DNA from: AB-629-J13 sp964496365
Lineage (GTDB): Bacteria; Fidelibacterota; Marinisomatia; Marinisomatales; AB-629-J13
NCBI GenBank assembly: GCA_964496365.1
Contig: CAZBZK010000013.1
Span: forward strand, 1-30,394
Direction: 5' to 3'
Length of the DNA: 30,394 bases
In this document: positions 16,770 through 25,199 of the stretch, piece after piece
How the letters are laid out: each line of letters begins with the position of its first letter
How positions within the stretch are numbered: the first letter of the stretch is position 1
Program-made: the position numbers and the translations under genes
The notes under the pieces: model-generated
The model's input: the letters and a program-made list of their open reading frames with translations, nothing else
What the model was told of the DNA's origin: nothing
Databases searched by the model: none

Positions 16770-19700
16770 ATGATACAAAAAATATCCCTATTTTCAGCTC
16801 TAGTTTCGACAATATTCGCCTATCAACCTTCATCTGATTTAAAATCTTATTCAAGTCAAAATAAATCAATTTCTCATAAAAAGACATGCGGTTTGGAATC
16901 TTCCACCTATAACACAATGGCACCTGATTCCTTTCGACCTCCAGTATCGTTCAGAGAAAGAACTGTGGAAATCCCTATCAACTATCATATCATTTATGTA
17001 GAAGGTGACAGTATATTTATCAATGTGACCGTAGATGACCAACCATACGATCATGCCAGCTGGGACATCCGCGATTATGACAATAATACTTTTTTATTCT
17101 ATCCCGGGTTTGGGTTCGAAACTTCTGGACATTCATATTCAATAGGTGGTGTGCTGCCACCGGGAAATTATGGTTTACTGCTCTGGGACGATTTTGCTAC
17201 AGGAGGAATTTCTGCATCTGTCACAACCAGTACAGGAGAGGTTCTTGCTTCAATTGGGATGGGACAATGGGGACAATATACTTTTCTGGATTTTACTACA
17301 CCAGAGGGGGATTTTGTAAATGGGATGGTTTCAAATGAAACCATTGCGGAACAAACTGAGGTGCTGAACAACGCTTACAATGGATTTGGATATTCATTTT
17401 CAGTAGGAAGTATTGATAGTGCAGTAAATGCGGGCTGGTATTATGCTACCGACAGTCATAAGTTTGAAACAGGACAGTGGGAGAATGATGACCAGTTTTT
17501 AGCCATGACCGAAGTCATGACAGTGGATGTCCCAACTTCCATAAATTTTTTCTGGACCGGAGCATCTATGACTGCCGGGTTGGGGGTTCATCCCTGGTCT
17601 TTTCCCGAGGATGATCCTCATCACGGGTTATATTGTGCAAACTACACAATTCCAGGTGGAACCGAACCCTTTACAGAGGGATATACAGGTGTTCATGAAG
17701 TGGGACATTATTTGGGGTTGTATCACACTTTTGAAAATGGATGTGATAATCCGGGAGATGAAGTTGACGATACTCCCTACCAGGAAGAGGCAAATACAGG
17801 ATGTCCTACCAATCCCCATTCCTGCAATAGTTATGATGATGTAGGGAATTATATGGACTATATGGATGACATCTGCATGTCTCATTTTACCGAAGGTCAG
17901 CAGGTTAGAATTCAATGGGCAATTGAGACCTATCGTCCCGCTCTTTTGGAAAATATTAATAATGAAGGAGTTGCTTGGCACGTTTCAACTGATGGTTCAG
18001 ATGAAACCGGAGATGGTTCGGAAGGAAATCCCTTTGCCACAATCCAACATGGAATTAATACATCTGAAAACGGGGATACGGTTTTTGTGGCTCCCGGACA
18101 CTATTGGGAAAATATTAATTATACCGGGAAAAACATTGTGGTTGGGTCTCACTTTCTCACCACAGAAAATGAAGATTATATTTCACAAACCACTATTTTT
18201 GGCGGTGGATTTTATGTTAATGCACCCACAGTATTGATGGAAAATGGTGAGAATAATTCAGCAATTCTTACGGGATTTACAATTTCCTCTGGTTCCCAGT
18301 CTGGTGTTAGAGTTATAGATTCCAGTCCTACCCTAACCCATTTGAAGATCACTGAAAATAATGGAGGAATTCATTTAATCAATTCCAATTCCTTGTTGGA
18401 GCATTTGTTTATAAATGAAAATTCTAAGGATGATATGCACCATGGCGGAGCAGGTATTTTTGCTGAAAATTCATCCATTACAGTTAATAATTCTGTTATA
18501 ACAAATAACTGGTCCGGATGGGGAGGCTGGATTACGGACCCTGCTGGGATTGATGTATATTCGTCTGAATTGGTGATAGAAAGAGTTTCCATGTACGGCA
18601 ATTCCGGAGGTTCCATCGGATTGGGACAATCCTCATCATGCACAATCCTGAATTCAATCATTTGGAATTATCTTCATGATGATGACCCCTATACGAATTT
18701 AAATGAAATCCTTGTATCCGCAGATTGTGAGTTGATTATTGCCTACACTGATGTTTACGGCGGTGTAGAAGGTGTTTGGGAAGGCGGTACAGTCAATTGG
18801 CTGGAGGGAAATTTGAACGAATATCCTCTTTTTTGCGAACCTCATAATGAGGATTTCACTCTGGCAATGAATTCTCCCTGCGTGGGCACAGGAGAAAATG
18901 GAGCCAATATGGGTGCACTTGATATTGGGTGCAGTCCCATCAATTACAATGTAGCTCACAATCCCAGCTGGAATATGGTTGGGATTCCTTTTGAAATGGA
19001 TGATTCTCAATATCAATCTATATTTCCTGATGCGGTTATCGGAACTTTGTATTCATTTAACGGAAGTTACCAGCAGGAAGAACATTTAGAACCGTCCATA
19101 GGCTATCTCATTCGTCTGGATAATGGTGGTGAGTATCCGTTAGCAGGGAATCCTCTGTTTGAGGTTGTTGTTTTCCTTTCAGAGGGCTGGAATGTCATTT
19201 CAGGACCGGCTGTGGAAGTCAGCGCAAATGATGTTTATGAAAATACAGATTATCCTGATGTAGTTGTCCCCGGAACCATTTACGGATTTGACGGCGCTTA
19301 TTTTTCCGCTGATGTATTGGAACCGGGAAAAGGATATTGGGTGCGGAGTACGGGTTCGGCAGCAATAATGTTACCACAGCCAGAAAATCGAAATAAAACT
19401 GTTCACCAAAATGAAATTACGGAGAATCTGAATTCACTTGTGGTAATCAATCATGAATACTCTAGAACTCTTTATTTTGGAGAGAAAATTCGGGAAGAAA
19501 ATGAATTGAGCTACAGTCTGCCTCCAACATTTGAAGGAATGAAATTTGATGTACGTTTTTCCGGAGATACCAAACTGTGCACAACGGATGATTGTTCGAT
19601 TGAATTAATTGTTGATGAACAACCTTTGGTTGTTGAATGTGAAATAATAGATGGTGAATTTTGGGAAATTGTAGATGAAAGTGGAAATGTGTTTGAGTGT

Positions 19701-20042
19701 TCAGGTGTTAATGGATTTGAGTTAAGTGGTGAATCAGAAACTTTTATTTTAAGAAAATCCACATCTCAACAAAATCCAACAGCGTTCACTCTTTTCCCTG
19801 CATATCCCAATCCGTTTAACCCGGTGACGAACATACAGTTTTCTGTTCCGGAAAAAAATGATGTGAATATTTCCATTTATGATGTTCAGGGACGATTGAT
19901 TGAAACCCTTCTGGATAAAAACCTTAATCCCGGGAATCATTCAGTTCAATGGAATGCGAATGGAGTTACGAGCGGGGTGTATTTTGTATCGTTTGAAGAA
20001 GGAGGGCAAAGAGAAATTCAAAAAGTGGTGTTAATGAAGTGA
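16770..20042 (+). CDS. Secreted M43-type zinc metalloprotease with parallel beta-helix and T9SS sorting domain
   Basis: 1090 residues. A signal peptide (MIQKISLFSALVSTIFA) starts at an ATG with a good AGGAG site. The catalytic domain (to ~395) has HEVGHYLGLYH at 309-319, the HExxHxxGxxH metzincin zinc site, followed by cysteine-rich 'GCDNPGDEVDDTP' and a Met-turn 'NYMDYMDDICM' (Met362). This is the pappalysin/ulilysin/cytophagalysin (M43B) pattern. Residues ~402-720 are a beta-helix that aligns closely with that of the candidate selenoprotein (shared 'ENGDTV', 'GKNI.VGS.FLTT', 'YISQTTI'). Then come the WN module (726-869), an SLPP module with two Cys pairs (~890-1000) and the T9SS domain. Predicted: a calcium- and zinc-dependent secreted protease. 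The 141 bases before it are AT-rich without a confident promoter. Confidence 0.9.
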   Translation: MIQKISLFSALVSTIFAYQPSSDLKSYSSQNKSISHKKTCGLESSTYNTMAPDSFRPPVSFRERTVEIPINYHIIYVEGDSIFINVTVDDQPYDHASWDIRDYDNNTFLFYPGFGFETSGHSYSIGGVLPPGNYGLLLWDDFATGGISASVTTSTGEVLASIGMGQWGQYTFLDFTTPEGDFVNGMVSNETIAEQTEVLNNAYNGFGYSFSVGSIDSAVNAGWYYATDSHKFETGQWENDDQFLAMTEVMTVDVPTSINFFWTGASMTAGLGVHPWSFPEDDPHHGLYCANYTIPGGTEPFTEGYTGVHEVGHYLGLYHTFENGCDNPGDEVDDTPYQEEANTGCPTNPHSCNSYDDVGNYMDYMDDICMSHFTEGQQVRIQWAIETYRPALLENINNEGVAWHVSTDGSDETGDGSEGNPFATIQHGINTSENGDTVFVAPGHYWENINYTGKNIVVGSHFLTTENEDYISQTTIFGGGFYVNAPTVLMENGENNSAILTGFTISSGSQSGVRVIDSSPTLTHLKITENNGGIHLINSNSLLEHLFINENSKDDMHHGGAGIFAENSSITVNNSVITNNWSGWGGWITDPAGIDVYSSELVIERVSMYGNSGGSIGLGQSSSCTILNSIIWNYLHDDDPYTNLNEILVSADCELIIAYTDVYGGVEGVWEGGTVNWLEGNLNEYPLFCEPHNEDFTLAMNSPCVGTGENGANMGALDIGCSPINYNVAHNPSWNMVGIPFEMDDSQYQSIFPDAVIGTLYSFNGSYQQEEHLEPSIGYLIRLDNGGEYPLAGNPLFEVVVFLSEGWNVISGPAVEVSANDVYENTDYPDVVVPGTIYGFDGAYFSADVLEPGKGYWVRSTGSAAIMLPQPENRNKTVHQNEITENLNSLVVINHEYSRTLYFGEKIREENELSYSLPPTFEGMKFDVRFSGDTKLCTTDDCSIELIVDEQPLVVECEIIDGEFWEIVDESGNVFECSGVNGFELSGESETFILRKSTSQQNPTAFTLFPAYPNPFNPVTNIQFSVPEKNDVNISIYDVQGRLIETLLDKNLNPGNHSVQWNANGVTSGVYFVSFEEGGQREIQKVVLMK
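18945..19376 (+). repeat. Duplicated WN module, copy 3
   Basis: Third copy: SWNMVGIP ... IGYLIR and GWNVISGP ... KGYWVR. It follows directly on the beta-helix of the M43 protease, as copy 1 follows the beta-helix of the candidate selenoprotein. Confidence 0.8.
19775..19941 (+). repeat. 167-bp perfect direct repeat, copy 2 (T9SS domain coding sequence)
   Basis: Identical over 167 bases to 16361-16527 in the preceding gene. The homologous part of the following C25 protease gene (around 24290-24450) is clearly diverged, so the identity is not explained by constraint on the domain alone. Confidence 0.9.
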
Positions 20043-20063
20043 AAACAAATGATTTTCAAATTT

Positions 20064-20083
20064 TCTTGAGTAATTAATCAAGA
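20064..20083 (+). terminator. Weak hairpin downstream of the M43 protease gene
   Basis: TCTTGA (20064-20069) pairs perfectly with TCAAGA (20078-20083) around an 8-base loop, 21 bases past the stop. There is no T run after it. The rest of the 212-base gap to the next gene is AT-rich; apart from an AGAGGAAG ribosome binding site near 20240 I see nothing definite in it. Confidence 0.25.
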
Positions 20084-20254
20084 CTTACACCAAGGGAGAT
20101 TTAACCACAAATATTTAGTTTTAATAAAATACATTAAAAATTCGGAACCAATTGCTGCTTGGATTCAAGTTGTTTAATTGGAATAAAAATTTATTTTTAT
20201 TTGTCTAACAGTTATACTCCATATTAAACCAAAACAAAAGAGGAAGACGTTCAT

Positions 20255-23200
20255 ATGAAAAATATACTTTACCTTTCAATATTCATTTCACTTTTATATT
20301 CAAGTAATAAAGTAACCGTCAACAATCACTCACCATCCGTTTCACTTATTTCTTCAAATGTCAGCAAGACGGTGTTAGAGTTTAATGGGGGAGATTTCAG
20401 TAAAATTCCTGTTTCTATAGAGGAATCAGAGTATTTTTATTTGACATTTCAGGGGCAACCGACTTTGCTTGAAAAAGGAAATCCTCAATTACCAAAAATG
20501 GTTCGGAGCATAGTTATTCCAGACAATGCAAAGATGAAAATTCAAATCCTTGAATCAGACTATGTAGATTTTAAAATTTTAGTAGCACCTTCCAAAGGGA
20601 GTATTACTCGAAACATAAATCCTTCTACTGTTCCTTATACATTTTCAAATGTATATCAATTGGATGAGTTTTACCCTAGAACTCTTGCAGAGTTAAGTGA
20701 TCCGTATATTTTGAGGGATATTCGTGGGATTGCAGTTACAGTTTATCCATTCAGATATAATCCGGTCAGTCAAACATTGCGTGTTTACACAAAAATTGTG
20801 ATGGAGGTAATTGAAGAAGGGATGGGTACTCAAAATATTAAAGTTCGTCAGAGTGATTCTGTTAACAAACATTTTACTTCTCTTTATTCCGAGCATTTCA
20901 TTAACTTTGACAGAACACGTTATGAGACGGTTGAAGAACGAGGTCGTATGATTGTGATCACTTATGGGGATTTTATGAATGCAATACAACCGTATGTGGA
21001 TTGGAAAAACCAAAAAGGCATTCGGACTGATTTATATGATGTGTATGACTTAGGTGCAAATGCCACAGGCATTAAAAATTTTATTCAGTCTCAGTATGAT
21101 CAAGATGATGGTCTTTGTTTTGTTCAACTGGTTGGAGATCATGCTCAGGTTCCAACCATCATGGTTTCCAACGGTGGTGGAGGTGGATCAGATCCGAGTT
21201 ATTCCTTATTGGAAGGTAATGACGATTATCCGGAAATTTTTGTAGGACGATTTTCTGCATCAACTTTAGCTCATGTAGAGACTCAAGTAGAGCGTACCAT
21301 TCATTATGAAAGGGATATTGATTCTGGATCCTGGCTACATAAAGGATCGGGATTTGCCTCTAATCAAGGACCTGGAGATGATGGAGAATACGATCAACAG
21401 CATTCTGCAAATATACGTGATAAATTGTTAGATTACACCTATACTGAAATAGATGAAGTTTATGATCCAAGTGGTTCAGTACAACAGGGTGTGAATGCCA
21501 TAAATAACGGACGAAGTGTAATTAATTATACAGGACACGGTTCTGAAACATCATGGGGAAATGGTGCTCCCCTCAACAATAATGATGTGAATGGATTAAC
21601 CAATGACGGAATGCTACCTCATGTTATTTCAGTAGGATGTGTAAATGGTGCGTTCGAAAACATCACATGTTTTGGAGAAGCATGGTTGAGAGCTACCAAT
21701 AATGCTAATGGGAACCCCACTGGTGCAGTTGCATTTTATGCTTCAACAGTGAATCAGTATTGGAATGAACCTATGAGAGCCCAAGATCATGCTATGGATT
21801 TATTGGTTGGACATAATTATTCAGATAATCAACCATTGGATAAAAAATATTCCATTGGAGGTTTATGGTATAATGGTTCTTGTAATATGATGGATGTGTA
21901 TGGACAATCGGGAATAGATATGTTTTTAACTTGGATCGTGTTTGGCGATGTTTCTTTGGATATCCGCTCAGATACACCCACAGATATTTCGGTATACCAT
22001 AATGGAACATTATTTATTGGTAATAATATATATGAAGTTTCAACTAATACCCCTGATGCTTTGGTTGGAGTATCAGAGGATGGGACGCTTTTGGGATCTG
22101 GTTATACGGATGAAAATGGTGACTTATCCATTTTGTTAAATCCAACTCCCACCGTACCCACAGACTTAACATTAACCCTTACCGGCTATAATAAAATTAC
22201 AACCATAGAACCCATCACAGTTTTGGCTCCCAGTGGGCCTTATGTGGTTTTAGGAGATTATTCAGCTATGACGAGTGATGATAATGTGGTAGAATTTGGA
22301 GAGGATGTAACGCTTTCAGTTACCTTGGAAAATATTGGAATTGAAATAGCTATGAATGTGATCGCTTCATTCAATTCATTTGACCCCTATATTTCCATTG
22401 ATAATGAATCCACTTCTTTCGGATCTATCACCCCAAATTCCAGCGAAACCGTGTCTTCAGCTTGTACATTCGTAGTTTCAGATGATATACCAGATAATCA
22501 TCTCATTCAAATAAATGTATCCATTCAATCTGACACAGATACCTGGGAAGAAGACATCATTGTGATGGCTTTTGCTCCTGTCATAGAAGCAGATGGATTT
22601 ACAATCTCCAATGATGGAAATGGGAATGGAAATTTAGATCCCGGGGAATCTGCAAGTTTGAATGTTACAGTCAGAAATGGGGGGGGAGCTGATGCCCATA
22701 ATGTTTCTACAAGTTTATCATCAAGTCACCCGGGAATCACCATAACCCAGAACCAGGGCTACATTGGAACCATAAATGATAACTCAAGTGAAGTAGTCTC
22801 TTATTCTGTTTCAGCTTCATCGAATATGAACTTAGGTGAAGGAGTTACATTCGAATTGAGTGTTTCAGCGGATGATAATTATGACAATTTATCGTCCTTT
22901 GTAGTTACGGTTGGGTTGGCACTTGAAGATTTTGAAAGTGGAAATTTTTCATCGTATCCATGGCAATTTTCCGGATACTCGATTCAATGGCCCGGAATTG
23001 ATCCCGTTGAAGATTATCAAATTTTAGATACATTGGAACAAGCTGAATGGGATATTGATTCTGGTGATTCCTATAGCGGGTCTTTCAATGCAAAATCTGC
23101 ATCTATCACTCATAATCAAGCTTCAGTTATGCATGTTACATTGGATATTATTGAAAACGGAGACATAAGTTTTTATTATCGTGTTGCTTGTGAATATAGC

Positions 23201-24541
23201 CCCTCAGGAGACTTTTTTTATGATGGGTTAATTTTCTCCATTGATGGAGAAACCATGAATTGGTTCCAACCAGAAGGTACAGGTCAGTCTCCTTGGACGT
23301 TTACATCGTTTCCTGTTTCTGCGGGACTAAGAACTTTTTCATGGGCATTTGTGAAAGATAACAGTGATGGAAGTACTTATATCGAAGAAGATGCTGCAAA
23401 TTTGGATTATATAATTTTTCCCCCGTCCGTTCCATCTGGACCATCAGAAATGCAAATTTCTATTGATTATATGACTGACTGGAATATGGTTGGTATCCCA
23501 TTAATTATTGAAGATTCTCATTATGAATCTTTATTTCTAAACGCAATTGAGAACACATTATATTCATTCGATGATGGATATTCAATTGAAACTGAGTTGG
23601 TATCCGGAATGGGATATTTACTTAGGTTATCCGATGCGGAATCAACGTCTTTTAGTGGATTGGAATCAGATAACCTTTCCATTTCTTTATCAGATAATTG
23701 GAACCTAATTTCAGGAATTTCTTATTCGATGAGTATAAATGCAATAGAAGATCCAGACAATCTTATTATTCCAGGTACCATTTATGGATTTGAAGAAAAT
23801 GGATATTCATTAACGGAAACTATTGAACCTGGAAAAGGATATTGGCTTAGAAGTGTAGGAGCAGGAGAAATAACCCTGTCTTCCTCAGCCCCTATTGGAC
23901 GAAGTCAATCTTTTGAAATACCAGAGAATATGAATTCAATGATCATTAATAATTCAACCTTGTATTTTGGTGAACAAACAGGGCATTTGGATTTATTGAG
24001 CTTCAGCCTCCCACCCAAACTACCGGCACCTTCAAATGACATCCGATTTTCCGATGATACCAAACTTTGTTCACTAGATGAATGTATGATTGAGGTAATG
24101 AATGATGGAAAACCATTGGAATTTGATTGTGAAGTAACAGATGGTGAATTTTGGGAAATTGTAGATGAAAATGGAAATGCGTTTGAGTGTTCAGGTGTTC
24201 AAGTTTTGGAGATGAATGATGGTTCGGAAAGTTTTGTATTAAGAAAATCCAAATATTCTCAAACCCCAATAGAATTTGCTCTTTTACCAGCACATCCAAA
24301 TCCGTTTAATCCGGTAACGACTATTCGGTTTTCAATTCCTGATGCAGAGATACAGCAATCCGTGTTTTTACGGATTTACGATGTAACAGGAAAAATGGTA
24401 AAAACACTGGTGGATGAAAAACTTTCTTCTGGGAATCACAATGTTCGATTGGAAGCTGGAAATTTATCCAGCGGAGTGTACTTCCTTCATTTGAAATCAG
24501 GTAATTTTTCCCACATGGAAAAACTGATGTTAATCAAATAA
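20255..24541 (+). CDS. Secreted C25 (gingipain-like) cysteine protease with T9SS sorting domain
   Basis: 1428 residues. A signal peptide is followed by a C25 propeptide-like region (to ~230; 'GNPQLPKMVRSIVIP' is typical). The catalytic domain at ~231-570 has NYTGHGSETSW with catalytic His428 and VISVGCVNGAF with nucleophile Cys462; the 34-residue spacing is close to that of gingipain R. An Ig-like C25 C-terminal domain (~573-660), two CARDB-like beta domains (~665-890) and a jelly-roll/MAM-like domain (~890-1060) follow. Then come the WN module (1066-1208), an SLPP module with two Cys pairs and the T9SS domain (~1340-1428). Gingipains are classic T9SS cargo processed outside the cell. Substrate specificity cannot be read from the sequence. 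The stop is directly followed by the ATG of the DUF1232-like gene. Confidence 0.92.
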   Translation: MKNILYLSIFISLLYSSNKVTVNNHSPSVSLISSNVSKTVLEFNGGDFSKIPVSIEESEYFYLTFQGQPTLLEKGNPQLPKMVRSIVIPDNAKMKIQILESDYVDFKILVAPSKGSITRNINPSTVPYTFSNVYQLDEFYPRTLAELSDPYILRDIRGIAVTVYPFRYNPVSQTLRVYTKIVMEVIEEGMGTQNIKVRQSDSVNKHFTSLYSEHFINFDRTRYETVEERGRMIVITYGDFMNAIQPYVDWKNQKGIRTDLYDVYDLGANATGIKNFIQSQYDQDDGLCFVQLVGDHAQVPTIMVSNGGGGGSDPSYSLLEGNDDYPEIFVGRFSASTLAHVETQVERTIHYERDIDSGSWLHKGSGFASNQGPGDDGEYDQQHSANIRDKLLDYTYTEIDEVYDPSGSVQQGVNAINNGRSVINYTGHGSETSWGNGAPLNNNDVNGLTNDGMLPHVISVGCVNGAFENITCFGEAWLRATNNANGNPTGAVAFYASTVNQYWNEPMRAQDHAMDLLVGHNYSDNQPLDKKYSIGGLWYNGSCNMMDVYGQSGIDMFLTWIVFGDVSLDIRSDTPTDISVYHNGTLFIGNNIYEVSTNTPDALVGVSEDGTLLGSGYTDENGDLSILLNPTPTVPTDLTLTLTGYNKITTIEPITVLAPSGPYVVLGDYSAMTSDDNVVEFGEDVTLSVTLENIGIEIAMNVIASFNSFDPYISIDNESTSFGSITPNSSETVSSACTFVVSDDIPDNHLIQINVSIQSDTDTWEEDIIVMAFAPVIEADGFTISNDGNGNGNLDPGESASLNVTVRNGGGADAHNVSTSLSSSHPGITITQNQGYIGTINDNSSEVVSYSVSASSNMNLGEGVTFELSVSADDNYDNLSSFVVTVGLALEDFESGNFSSYPWQFSGYSIQWPGIDPVEDYQILDTLEQAEWDIDSGDSYSGSFNAKSASITHNQASVMHVTLDIIENGDISFYYRVACEYSPSGDFFYDGLIFSIDGETMNWFQPEGTGQSPWTFTSFPVSAGLRTFSWAFVKDNSDGSTYIEEDAANLDYIIFPPSVPSGPSEMQISIDYMTDWNMVGIPLIIEDSHYESLFLNAIENTLYSFDDGYSIETELVSGMGYLLRLSDAESTSFSGLESDNLSISLSDNWNLISGISYSMSINAIEDPDNLIIPGTIYGFEENGYSLTETIEPGKGYWLRSVGAGEITLSSSAPIGRSQSFEIPENMNSMIINNSTLYFGEQTGHLDLLSFSLPPKLPAPSNDIRFSDDTKLCSLDECMIEVMNDGKPLEFDCEVTDGEFWEIVDENGNAFECSGVQVLEMNDGSESFVLRKSKYSQTPIEFALLPAHPNPFNPVTTIRFSIPDAEIQQSVFLRIYDVTGKMVKTLVDEKLSSGNHNVRLEAGNLSSGVYFLHLKSGNFSHMEKLMLIK
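23450..23884 (+). repeat. Duplicated WN module, copy 4
   Basis: Fourth copy: DWNMVGIP ... MGYLLR and NWNLISGI ... KGYWLR, again directly before the SLPP module and the T9SS domain. Confidence 0.8.
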
Positions 24542-24931
24542 ATGACCCAACCAAAAAATACATTTTTACTCACAAAAGAGGATAAACTGCGATATTTGGA
24601 TCAAATACGGAATTTTGATTTGTCCAAACGCAAGAATTTATTGGAGATCGTTCCTCAAAAACTTAATTTCATTTTGCAAGATGATTCGATCAATTCAATT
24701 CAATTACAACTTATAAATGACTTGGTAAAACTGTACAAACTTTTGGAAGACAATCCGAATATGGATAAGATGGTACAAAAAAAAATTTGTTTTGCATTGG
24801 ATTATTTTTCAGTGGAGGAAGATGAAATTCCTGATTCAATTCCCGTGTATGGGTTAATGGATGATGCGGCAGTTATTCACTGGATTATTGAAGATTTAAA
24901 GGGAGTGATTGCGAAAAAAGTGCAATCTTAG
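24542..24931 (+). CDS. DUF1232 (YkvA-like) family protein
   Basis: 129 residues. Residues 65-125 match the DUF1232 signature: 'YKLLEDNPNM', a helix, 'ALDYFSVEEDEIPDSIP' and 'GLMDDAAVIHWIIEDL' (compare the family's Y..P.D.IPD.IP..G..DD core). The N-terminal half is charged and helical with no signal peptide; unlike many family members there is no obvious transmembrane helix at the end. The ATG begins on the base after the stop of the C25 protease gene, so translation may be coupled, although a functional link is not evident. Role unknown for the family. The stop is 12 bases from the convergent zinc-ribbon gene. Confidence 0.75.
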   Translation: MTQPKNTFLLTKEDKLRYLDQIRNFDLSKRKNLLEIVPQKLNFILQDDSINSIQLQLINDLVKLYKLLEDNPNMDKMVQKKICFALDYFSVEEDEIPDSIPVYGLMDDAAVIHWIIEDLKGVIAKKVQS

Positions 24932-24943
24932 ACAGATAAAAAT

Positions 24944-25138
24944 TTAGGAAAAATCCTCTTCGGAAAACTGCCATTTACATGGACCACACCACCAAGGTTT
25001 TCCGTAATAATCTATTCGGTTCTCGTTTAATTGTAGTGGATTTTCACAGCGAGGACAGTTTCGTTCTGCTCCTTTTTCTGGCCACACATAGTCCGGTTTA
25101 AATTTTATAGGATTATCTAATTTTGGGCTTTCTTCCAT
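24944..25138 (-). CDS. Small zinc-ribbon protein
   Basis: 64 residues. Two CxxC knuckles (Cys28/31 in NCPRC, Cys51/54 in WWCGPC) separated by 19 residues form a zinc ribbon. The flanks are polar and there is no signal peptide. The specific arrangement with tryptophans next to the second knuckle supports a real gene in spite of the short length. It is convergent with the DUF1232-like gene and divergent, across 61 bases, from the TPR lipoprotein gene. Function unknown; such small ribbons often bind nucleic acid or a protein partner. Confidence 0.65.
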   Translation of the reverse strand: MEESPKLDNPIKFKPDYVWPEKGAERNCPRCENPLQLNENRIDYYGKPWWCGPCKWQFSEEDFS

Positions 25139-25199
25139 ACGTAAATTTAGAGAGATTATCCCATAAATAAAACAGTAGTTTCTTTAAATTCATTCCCTT

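Noticed and set aside
16361..19941. CRISPR or mobile-element explanation for the long direct repeat
   Set aside because: There are only two copies, both in frame within the same protein domain, with no inverted ends, spacers or transposase.
24946..24957. AGGA/TCCT hairpin between the convergent DUF1232-like and zinc-ribbon genes
   Set aside because: A four-pair stem within the end of the zinc-ribbon gene is expected by chance.
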